From: Bacteroidales bacterium | GTDB taxonomy: Bacteria; Bacteroidota; Bacteroidia; Bacteroidales; P3 | DNA length: 22,555 nt | Direction: 5' to 3' | NCBI GenBank assembly: GCA_900771365.1 | Contig: CAAGNU010000240.1 | Location: 1-22,555, forward strand | Shown: one piece after another, positions 1 to 6,172 of the stretch | How the letters are laid out: every line of letters begins with the position of its first letter | Position numbering within the stretch: the first letter of the stretch is position 1 | Position numbers and translations under genes: made by a program | The notes under the pieces: generated by a model | Database searches by the model: none | What the model was told of the DNA's origin: nothing | What the model saw: only the letters and a program-made list of their open reading frames with translations

Positions 1-3
1 TTA

Positions 4-35
4 CAAAGATACTCATTTTCAGCCACTTGACCAAA
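4..35 (-). promoter_or_regulatory. Leftward Bacteroidetes-type promoter at the window edge
   Basis: Read on the minus strand, a perfect TAnnTTTG -7 box (TATCTTTG, complement of 4-11) follows a TTTG -33 box (complement of 32-35) with a 20-nt spacer. It would transcribe a gene beyond the left edge of the window. Because it lies just before an open frame with no start, the likeliest owner is an insertion-sequence transposase, but that gene is not visible. Confidence 0.6.
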
Positions 36-104
36 TTTTTAAAGTTAAAAATGTTTAATTAAAATATTAATAATCAAATTGTTGAACTAAAAAGTTCCGA
101 AGTA

Positions 105-1127
105 TTGTATTATATTGACGATACAACTTTTGACAACTGGGAGGAGTACCTGAGACTGTACCAGCTGACGGATTCTGGAATGGTGATGCTCGCCGAGAAC
201 GGATACAACGCTTTGGATACCTCTCGGCGTATGAAGGTGTTTTTCATTCAAGACTATTTTTGGAGCAGCCCTTGGCAAGATCAAGGTACAAACGTCAAGA
301 GCCATATACTACCTGTGTATGAAACCTTTTTTGAGAAGCCGATAGAGATTCAGGGCGAGTTCTGTGTCTCGGCCACGAACAATCATAGCTTCATGGATCC
401 ACAAACGCACACGTTCCACGGATATGATGCCACTGCTGCAAATTTGTGGCTGGGGAGTTCAAACTGCTATTCGCTGCGCCACTACTACAAAGAGCTGCAT
501 GGTGATGGAAGTTGGCGACGATCGGATAATAGCACTTTTTATCTCATCTTCCCCATTATCGATACTACGGGGTCGTACCGTGTGCCGGACTCCTGCAAGG
601 GCGTCCGCAACTTCGAGATGCCGTACCAGGACTCTAACTATGCCTATCTGACTTGGGAGCGGGGACGCTTCAACCAGTCCTACCAGGTGGCCTACGGCCC
701 CGCCGAGGATGACCCCGAGAGCTATACCGTGGACACATGCTCCACGGAGGGCTACATGCTGCGCTCCCTCACCCCCGGGGTGGAGTATGCCGCACGGGTG
801 CGCGGCACCTGCTTTGAGGGCGAGGCCTTCAGCGAGTGGAGCGACACGGTGCGCTTCGTCCGCCGCACAGGCACGGAGGGCATAGCCTCGCAGCTCGCGC
901 CCTACGCCACCCTCTCGCCCAACCCCGCCTGCGGCAGGGTAACGGTGGCCTCCTCCGCGGAGCTTCGCCGCGTGACGCTCTACGACCTCCAGGGCCGCGC
1001 AGCCCTCGACCAGGATGCCGCAGGCCTCACCGCCGAGCTGGATGTGCAGTCCCTCCCCGCCGGCCTATACATCGCCGCCATCCTCACCACCAAAGGCCTC
1101 ACCACCCAGAAACTCACCGTCAAGTAA
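105..1127 (+). CDS. T9SS cargo protein with fibronectin III-like domain, N-terminally truncated
   Basis: This is the C-terminal part of a secreted surface protein. Residues about 180-255 look like a fibronectin type III domain (YLTWERG ... LTPGVEYAARVRGTC ... WSDTVRF). The last 80 or so residues are a type A T9SS sorting domain, with LSPNPACGRV, VTLYDLQGR, LPAGLYIAAI and a final LTVK, so the mature protein should cross the outer membrane by type IX secretion. There is no signal peptide. The frame is open back to 63 after an in-frame TAA at 60-62, but no ATG or GTG occurs before residue 26, and TTG at 105 is only a nominal start. The protein begins in the middle of folded-looking sequence (YYIDDTTFDNWEEY), so the 5' part appears lost, probably to an insertion at about 62-100. 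It is probably not exported and may be a pseudogene. Confidence 0.75.
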   Translation: MYYIDDTTFDNWEEYLRLYQLTDSGMVMLAENGYNALDTSRRMKVFFIQDYFWSSPWQDQGTNVKSHILPVYETFFEKPIEIQGEFCVSATNNHSFMDPQTHTFHGYDATAANLWLGSSNCYSLRHYYKELHGDGSWRRSDNSTFYLIFPIIDTTGSYRVPDSCKGVRNFEMPYQDSNYAYLTWERGRFNQSYQVAYGPAEDDPESYTVDTCSTEGYMLRSLTPGVEYAARVRGTCFEGEAFSEWSDTVRFVRRTGTEGIASQLAPYATLSPNPACGRVTVASSAELRRVTLYDLQGRAALDQDAAGLTAELDVQSLPAGLYIAAILTTKGLTTQKLTVK

Positions 1128-1150
1128 ATCAAGGGGGAGCCTGTTAAGGC

Positions 1151-1216
1151 GGGTTCTATAAATTCAAAGAATCCTTCATTCGCTACATCCTTGATAAAAA
1201 TCAATTTGCAGAACCC
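1151..1216. repeat. Inverted repeat with GGGTTCT / AGAACCC ends
   Basis: GGGTTCT at 1151-1157 is the reverse complement of AGAACCC at 1210-1216. The similarity continues imperfectly for about 20 bases on each side (GGnGGGTTCTnnAAATTnA when the right arm is read on the minus strand). About 50 nt lie between the arms and there is no gene inside. It abuts the longer hairpin at 1218-1271. Together they could be a small non-autonomous element or the end of a lost transposon. Confidence 0.5.
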
Positions 1217-1217
1217 A

Positions 1218-1271
1218 CCATAAATCACCTTTCACAAGTATGTTTCGTGTACTGTGAAAGGTGATTTATGG
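1218..1271. repeat. Perfect 18-bp inverted repeat (large hairpin)
   Basis: Positions 1218-1235 and 1254-1271 are perfect reverse complements over 18 bases, separated by an 18-nt loop. AGTA/TACT inside the loop could extend the stem past one bulged A. It lies between the truncated T9SS gene and recX. Neither strand carries a T-run after it, so it is not a classical rho-independent terminator, though it could still stop or protect transcripts. Confidence 0.75.
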
Positions 1272-1323
1272 ATTGGCAAACGACATAATTAACAAATTGT
1301 TGAAAACTTCTTGTGTTAAAGTT

Positions 1324-1353
1324 TTTGGGACATGAGAAAAATATGTACTTTTG
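1324..1353 (+). promoter_or_regulatory. recX promoter (-33 TTTG, -7 TACTTTTG)
   Basis: TTTG at 1324-1327, an 18-nt spacer and TACTTTTG at 1346-1353 match the Bacteroidetes housekeeping promoter. The recX ATG at 1358 follows the -7 box by only four bases, so transcription should start at or very near the start codon, giving a leaderless message. Confidence 0.75.
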
Positions 1354-1357
1354 CATC

Positions 1358-1861
1358 ATGGTACAGAATATATCAGAAGAAGAGATGTCGCTGTTAACCA
1401 GGGCAGAACGCTATTGTGCGAACGAAGAGCAATGTCGCACATCCGTAAGAAAAAAGCTTTGTGACTGGGGCGCACCGTTAGATGTATCGGGTCGAATTGT
1501 GAACAAACTGGTCGACCAAGGATTCATCGATGAGCGTCGATACGCCCATTCCTACGTGTCATCCAAACTACGAAATCAGCGCTGGGGACGGCTGAAGGTA
1601 ATCTATCAGCTCCGTTCCAAACAGATACCGCCCAAATTCATCACCGAGGCCATCGCAGAGGTGTCAGACGAAGAATACCACCAGATTATGCTCGACGTGG
1701 CACAAACCAAATGGGAGAGCTACGACCCGGGCGAAGATTCAGCCAAGAAACGCTCCAAGCTTGTCACCTTCCTGGCCTCAAGAGGCTACGAATCGTCCGA
1801 GATACAGGTGCTGCTGCACGAGCATTTTGATGGAGAGGACAGCCCCTTAACGAACGAATGA
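1358..1861 (+). CDS. recX: Regulatory protein RecX
   Basis: RecX binds RecA and modulates RecA filament growth during recombination and SOS repair. The 167-residue length is normal for the family. The sequence reads as the usual three-helix repeats: RAERYCANEEQCRTSVRKKLCDWG near the N-terminus, then VNKLVDQGFIDERRYAHSYVSSKLRNQRWGRLKVIYQLRSKQIP, whose FIDERRYA and RWG..KI.. pattern is typical of RecX. ATG 1358 is chosen because it places SEEEMSLL where relatives carry their N-terminal EEEA segment and because it sits at the promoter. ATG 1385, with the purine-rich AGAAGAAG before it, is the alternative. The stop codon overlaps the next start (ATGA, 1858-1861), so translation of the two genes is probably coupled. 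Confidence 0.88.
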   Translation: MVQNISEEEMSLLTRAERYCANEEQCRTSVRKKLCDWGAPLDVSGRIVNKLVDQGFIDERRYAHSYVSSKLRNQRWGRLKVIYQLRSKQIPPKFITEAIAEVSDEEYHQIMLDVAQTKWESYDPGEDSAKKRSKLVTFLASRGYESSEIQVLLHEHFDGEDSPLTNE

Positions 1862-2871
1862 GAACCTCGTGGCTGATACTCCTCATCATGCTCATCGCCG
1901 CCCCCGCCTTGGACGCCCAGGCCAGCACCGAGGGAGGCGACAGCCTGCGTACATGGGACTTCAGCCTCAACCCCTCCTTGAAAGGCACCCAGCGCTACTT
2001 TGAGAACTGGTCGGCAGACGGCAACTCACTCATTTCCATCACTGCGGCCTTTATCGGGAAGGCCAAATACACCCACCCCAACTTCATCTGGGACAACGAT
2101 GTGAACACCGCCTTCGGCATCAGCTGGCAGAACCTCGACGGCGAACGCGGCCTTGAATCGCGCCGCAAAAGCGACGACAAAATCGACGCCACCTCATCCC
2201 TCTCACTCCGCCTCAAGAACAAGTGGAACGTCACGGCTTCGGCCAACTTCAAAAGCCAGTACTGGGACGGCTTCCAATACACCACTACCGACACCTCCCT
2301 CCTCTCCACCTTCTTCGCACCTGCCTATCTCACCACCTCTATCGGCTTTGAATATAAGCGCGACTTCTGGAACGTCTCCTACTCCTTTATCACAGGCAAG
2401 ACCACCTTCGTCACGAACGAGCGCGTCATCCTCGCCGGACAGCTCTACGGCGTGGACACCACGGGAGGCCGCCGCATCCAGCCCGCCATAGGCTCCTACT
2501 TCAAGTTCTACTTCATGAAGGACATACTCCCCAAACTCAACCTCTACGCCAAAGCCGAGTTCTTCTACGACTACAACAAGCCCCGCCTCCTCAACAAGGC
2601 CGGCACCATGCCCTCCGACAAAACCTCGACGCTCCAACAATTCGCCTACTGCCTCGCCTACGAGACCGATGTGGACTTTGAAAGCACTGTGGCCTACCGC
2701 TTTAGCAACAACCTCGCACTCAGCTTCTCCTTCCGCCTGCGATACGATACCGACTTCATGAAGAACGGCGAAATCAGCCAAGGCAAGTTCGGCAAATGGC
2801 AGGTCTATCAATGGTCGGGGATAGAGCTCTACCTCAACTGGAAAAAGACTTCAGAGCACCTCATCGGATAG
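1858..2871 (+). CDS. DUF3078 outer-membrane beta-barrel protein
   Basis: This is a 337-residue exported protein. An N-terminal signal peptide (MRTSWLILLIMLIAAPALDAQA) precedes a region built almost entirely of alternating hydrophobic and polar residues with many aromatics (NKWNVTASANFKSQYWDGFQY, SFSFRLRYDTDF), as expected for a transmembrane beta barrel. The signature stretch WDFSLNPSLKGTQRYFENWSADGNSLISI identifies the Bacteroidetes DUF3078 family, whose molecular role is not established. It ends with an aromatic-rich strand (YQWSGIELYLNWKK). It overlaps the recX stop by four bases and shares its promoter. No clear terminator follows; 2872-2986 contains only a weak 6-bp hairpin at about 2900. 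Confidence 0.8.
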   Translation: MRTSWLILLIMLIAAPALDAQASTEGGDSLRTWDFSLNPSLKGTQRYFENWSADGNSLISITAAFIGKAKYTHPNFIWDNDVNTAFGISWQNLDGERGLESRRKSDDKIDATSSLSLRLKNKWNVTASANFKSQYWDGFQYTTTDTSLLSTFFAPAYLTTSIGFEYKRDFWNVSYSFITGKTTFVTNERVILAGQLYGVDTTGGRRIQPAIGSYFKFYFMKDILPKLNLYAKAEFFYDYNKPRLLNKAGTMPSDKTSTLQQFAYCLAYETDVDFESTVAYRFSNNLALSFSFRLRYDTDFMKNGEISQGKFGKWQVYQWSGIELYLNWKKTSEHLIG

Positions 2872-2986
2872 GAGGTTGGAAGAGTGGGAGACCCGCTTTA
2901 GAGTGGGTTGCTGAAGGTAATACCCCATAGGCGGACCAAGTATGGCTCGCTTAGTGGTGACAGGTGTGATGAGTGGCTTGAAGGAC

Positions 2987-3793
2987 TCAGTCGGAAAGGA
3001 ACTGAATGCTGACGGTTCCGAGGTTTCGGAGGCCGAGGAGGTCGGCTGCGGAACCGCCAATCATGGCTATTTGGAGATAGCCCGTAGAAGAGATGGTGAG
3101 TATGAGACGCTCGCTATACGAGGCATGACGGGACGCGGGCACCGAATAGTTTATGGTGAGCCTGGTAATCTTGTAATCGTTGAAAGAGAGCACGAAAGAG
3201 CGCATCTTTGCCACCTCGTCGAACCGTTCAAAAGAGATGTCGAGGTCGATATTGCCATAGCGGTCGACATACGTCGCATGGGCCTGAATGGAATCGCTGT
3301 TGATGATAGGCTCGTAGTAGGCTCCCTGCACAAGGTGGGTGACAGGGCTGCCAATTTCGGAGAGGGGGAATCCCGAGGCAATCATGGCCGCCACACGGCA
3401 GAAGAGGTCACATGCGGGGAAGGTGCGGAAAGGTGTGTCCCATGTGATGCCGGCAAGGGATACGGCCTCAAAGTGCTTGCCTTGGAATAGCACGCCGGGG
3501 AGCCCGTTATCGGCCATGATGTAGTACTGACCCTCGCAGCGAATAGCGAGATAGTCTGTTTCGGCATGGTGTCGGGAAGAGACATCGATGATGTGGATGG
3601 AGTCCTGCGGAAACTCAAAACAAGTATGCGTTACAATGAACGCTGTGCGAAACAACTGAAAAGGGGGCTGGTCGTGAGCGATATCGACGATTCTCACGTT
3701 TGGGATAAGGGCGAGCAGCCGACCTTTGACTTTTCCGATAAAGAAATCGGAAAAGCCCCAATCTGATGTGAGCGTGACGATAGGCGAATCCAT
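2987..3793 (-). CDS. SAM hydroxide adenosyltransferase / SAM hydrolase (DUF62)
   Basis: Enzymes of this family split S-adenosylmethionine with water to adenosine and methionine, and are related to the SAM-dependent fluorinase and chlorinase. The 268 residues contain the family landmarks: TSDWGFSDFFIGKVKG at 9-24, ADNG at 94-97, VDRYGNIDLDI at 176-186 and SSTGYLQIAMIGGSAADLLG at 235-254. The loop that reads DPGVG-x-RR in many homologues is here DVSSRHH (70-76), a Bacteroidetes-like variant. The longer frame starting at 3955 adds 54 residues upstream of and across the promoter, so ATG 3793 is preferred. The gene is divergent from sufC and probably monocistronic. The cellular purpose of this reaction is not well understood. 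Confidence 0.85.
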   Translation of the reverse strand: MDSPIVTLTSDWGFSDFFIGKVKGRLLALIPNVRIVDIAHDQPPFQLFRTAFIVTHTCFEFPQDSIHIIDVSSRHHAETDYLAIRCEGQYYIMADNGLPGVLFQGKHFEAVSLAGITWDTPFRTFPACDLFCRVAAMIASGFPLSEIGSPVTHLVQGAYYEPIINSDSIQAHATYVDRYGNIDLDISFERFDEVAKMRSFVLSFNDYKITRLTINYSVPASRHASYSERLILTISSTGYLQIAMIGGSAADLLGLRNLGTVSIQFLSD

Positions 3794-3849
3794 AGATATG
3801 CGTGATTTATATTTGTTTAACGTGCAGCCCCTGTTGGGAGTGGAATTTG

Positions 3850-3880
3850 CAAAAATACATAAAATTTTCGCATTTGCAAA
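3850..3880 (-). promoter_or_regulatory. Promoter of the DUF62 gene
   Basis: On the minus strand, TTTG (complement of 3877-3880), a 19-nt spacer and TATTTTTG (complement of 3850-3857) form a consensus Bacteroidetes promoter about 57 nt before ATG 3793. It is back to back with the sufC promoter. Confidence 0.75.
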
Positions 3881-3888
3881 GAAGAAAG

Positions 3889-3918
3889 TTGATAAATGGA
3901 TATTTTTTTGTATTTTTG
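3889..3918 (+). promoter_or_regulatory. sufC promoter
   Basis: TTG at 3889-3891, a 19-nt spacer and TATTTTTG at 3911-3918 match the Bacteroidetes consensus. The 5' leader to ATG 3981 would be about 57 nt. The -33 element lies only 8 bp from that of the opposite promoter, so one bound regulator could affect both. No clear operator palindrome is visible between them. Confidence 0.75.
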
Positions 3919-3980
3919 TAAATAGGAACACTATAAGTGATATTCCATAAAGCACAAACTATCAGACAAATACTAAAATT

Positions 3981-4739
3981 ATGGCATTACTAACTATACG
4001 CAATTTGCACGCTTCGATAGGAGAGAAAGAGATTTTGAAGGGCGTAGACCTCGAAATCAACCGTGGCGAAGTGCATTCTATCATGGGACCCAACGGGAAC
4101 GGCAAGAGCACGCTGGCAGGCATCATCGCCGGCAATAGCAAATATACCGTCACCGAGGGCGAAATCATCTATAAGGGCAAAAACCTCCTGGAGATGCCCG
4201 TGGACGTGAGAGCCGCCGAAGGCATCTTCCTCGGCTTCCAGTACCCCGTGGAAATCCCCGGCGTGAGCATCACCAACTTCATGCGCACAGCTGTGAACGA
4301 ACAGCGCAAGTACCGCGGCCTCGACCCGCTCAGCGGCTCGGAGTTCCTCAAGCTGATGGAGGAGAAGAAGAAGGTTGTGGAGATGACCTCCAAGCTGGCC
4401 AACCGTTCCGTGAACGAAGGCTTCAGCGGCGGCGAGAAGAAGAAGAACGAGATTTTCCAGATGGCTATGCTCGACCCCTCTCTGGCCATCCTCGACGAGA
4501 CCGACTCCGGCCTCGACATCGATGCCCTCCGCATCGTGGCTTCAGGCGTGAACAAGCTGCGCCGCCCCGATAACGCCACGGTAGTCATCACCCACTATCA
4601 GCGTCTGCTCGACTATATCGTGCCCGATTTCGTGCATGTGCTCTATGAAGGCCGCATCGTGAAGACGGGACCGAAGGAGCTTGCCTTGGAGCTGGAGTCC
4701 AAGGGCTATGAATGGATCAAGGCTGAGCTGGGAAAATGA
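3981..4739 (+). CDS. sufC: Fe-S cluster assembly ATPase SufC
   Basis: SufC is the cytoplasmic ATPase of the SUF scaffold SufB-SufC2-SufD, which builds iron-sulfur clusters. The 252-residue protein has Walker A GPNGNGKST (about 36-44), a signature loop in the SufC-specific form FSGGEKKKNE (about 147-156) and Walker B with the family's LAILDETDSGLDIDAL (about 166-181), followed by the switch histidine in VVITHYQRLLDYIVPD. It is the first gene of a plus-strand cluster with its own promoter; sufD follows after 146 nt. sufB, which usually precedes sufC in Bacteroidetes, is not next to it here. Confidence 0.96.
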   Translation: MALLTIRNLHASIGEKEILKGVDLEINRGEVHSIMGPNGNGKSTLAGIIAGNSKYTVTEGEIIYKGKNLLEMPVDVRAAEGIFLGFQYPVEIPGVSITNFMRTAVNEQRKYRGLDPLSGSEFLKLMEEKKKVVEMTSKLANRSVNEGFSGGEKKKNEIFQMAMLDPSLAILDETDSGLDIDALRIVASGVNKLRRPDNATVVITHYQRLLDYIVPDFVHVLYEGRIVKTGPKELALELESKGYEWIKAELGK

Positions 4740-4885
4740 GGGTTGCGACGCGGCCAAGCATAGCCGCCTGGGATTGAGCATGGAAAAGACCATCCCAAAA
4801 GCCTACCCTAGCTATAAGGACGGAAAGCAAACATGCGAATCGCCCAATCTTCAAATTTCCTAATCTCCAAATCTAATAAATCAAC

Positions 4886-6169
4886 ATGGAAAAGATAGTT
4901 CAAGATTTTCTCAATATACAGCCGCAGATGAGAAAGGACGAGGTATGGCGCTTCGTCGACTTCTCCTCGTCGCTCACTGATGAGCTGACTCTGCCCCGCG
5001 GAGAGCGCCAGACGGCTGAATACCATTGCAATGTGCCAGACATGGAGGCTGCACGCATCGTGGTGGAGAACGGATTCTGCCACCAAGAGGGTCCAGACTG
5101 CGGGGATGGCGTAATCATCTGCGGGCTTCGTGAAGCGCTAAAGAAGCACGGAGACCTCGTGAGCCGCTACCTCGGCCACAGCGTCACCCGCCAGAACCCC
5201 TATCAACAGCTGAACAGCGAGCATTACACGGACGGCATATTCGTGTATGTCCCCGCAGGGAAACAGATGGCAAAGCCCATCCAGCTTCAGTCGGTCATCA
5301 ATGCCGGCCACGGCCTCTTCCTTCAGGTCCGCAACTTGGTGGTTGTGGGCGAGGGCAGCCACGCTACGCTGATACACTGCGACGACTCCTACGATGCCGC
5401 AGCAGCGTTCGCCAACAACGTGACCGAGATCCATGTGGCGGCAGACGCTTACGTGGAGCACTATAAGATGCAGAACCTCAACAATCAGACAGGCCTGCTC
5501 AACCACACCTACGCCACTCTGGAGCAGGGTGCCTCGTTCCGTACTGTGGGCGTGACCCTCAACGGCGGCCACATCCGCAACCACATGGAGATTGTCATGC
5601 AGGGCGAGCACTGCGACGTCCAGGCACACGGCCTCTACATGGGCGACCAGGAGCAAATGGTGGACAACTACGTCTTCGTGGACCACGCCCACCCCAACTG
5701 CCACAGCCGAGAACTATTCAAAGGCATCCTCGACGATGCGGCACGAGGCGCCTTCAACGGCCATGTGCTGGTGCGTGACGGCGCTACTAAGACCGAGGCC
5801 TACCAGTCCAACAAGAACATACTCCTCACCGATAAGGCCTTCATCAACACCAAGCCTTTCCTTGAGATATACAACGACGATGTGAAATGCTCCCACGGCA
5901 GCACTATCGGCCAGCTCGATGAGCAGGCACTCTTCTACATCCAGTCGCGCGGCATCAGCCTCCGCACCGCACGCACCTTGCTGCTTTACGCCTTCTGCGA
6001 CGAGGTGCTGCAGCAAATCGAGATGGAGCCGCTACGCGACCGCCTCGTCGACCTCGTCAAGAAGCGCCTCCACGGCGAGCTGACGCTCTGCTCCGAGTGT
6101 GCCTTGCATTGCAGCAGCCCCTGCAATGGTCCCGAAGTGAACTTCGTTATCGACCCTTCAAAGCTGTAG
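4886..6169 (+). CDS. sufD: Fe-S cluster assembly protein SufD
   Basis: SufD is the catalytically quiet partner of SufB in the SUF scaffold. The 427 residues match family length. The core shows the parallel beta-helix pattern and the conserved C-terminal region: HSRELFKGILDDAARGAFNGHVLVRDGATKTEAYQSNKNILL, then KPFLEIYNDDVKCSHGSTIGQLDEQALFYIQSRGI, with the C-x-HG and D-E residues used at the SufB-SufD interface. The C-terminus carries a cysteine-rich tail, CSECALHCSSPC at 402-413, followed by 14 more residues. Similar CxxCAxHC tails occur in other Bacteroidetes SufD proteins as I know them, but the extra cysteine and extension look less usual. The stop is 3 nt before the next ATG, suggesting coupled translation. 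Confidence 0.93.
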   Translation: MEKIVQDFLNIQPQMRKDEVWRFVDFSSSLTDELTLPRGERQTAEYHCNVPDMEAARIVVENGFCHQEGPDCGDGVIICGLREALKKHGDLVSRYLGHSVTRQNPYQQLNSEHYTDGIFVYVPAGKQMAKPIQLQSVINAGHGLFLQVRNLVVVGEGSHATLIHCDDSYDAAAAFANNVTEIHVAADAYVEHYKMQNLNNQTGLLNHTYATLEQGASFRTVGVTLNGGHIRNHMEIVMQGEHCDVQAHGLYMGDQEQMVDNYVFVDHAHPNCHSRELFKGILDDAARGAFNGHVLVRDGATKTEAYQSNKNILLTDKAFINTKPFLEIYNDDVKCSHGSTIGQLDEQALFYIQSRGISLRTARTLLLYAFCDEVLQQIEMEPLRDRLVDLVKKRLHGELTLCSECALHCSSPCNGPEVNFVIDPSKL

Positions 6170-6172
6170 TCC

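Noticed and set aside
980..1228. 82-codon minus-strand frame through the 1151-1216 repeat
   Set aside because: It overlaps the T9SS sorting domain antisense and the inverted repeats, with no promoter or motif.
1218..1271. Rho-independent terminator
   Set aside because: The stem is strong, but the base after either arm is not a T-run on either strand and the loop is long.
2203..2811. 202-codon minus-strand frame
   Set aside because: Antisense shadow of the DUF3078 gene; low-complexity Glu/Val/Gly composition.
2896..2915. Hairpin ACCCGC/GTGGGT after the DUF3078 gene as a terminator
   Set aside because: A 6-bp stem with one wobble pair and no T-run on either strand is too weak to call.
2942..3490. 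182-codon plus-strand frame
   Set aside because: Antisense to the DUF62 gene, which has all family motifs and a consensus promoter.
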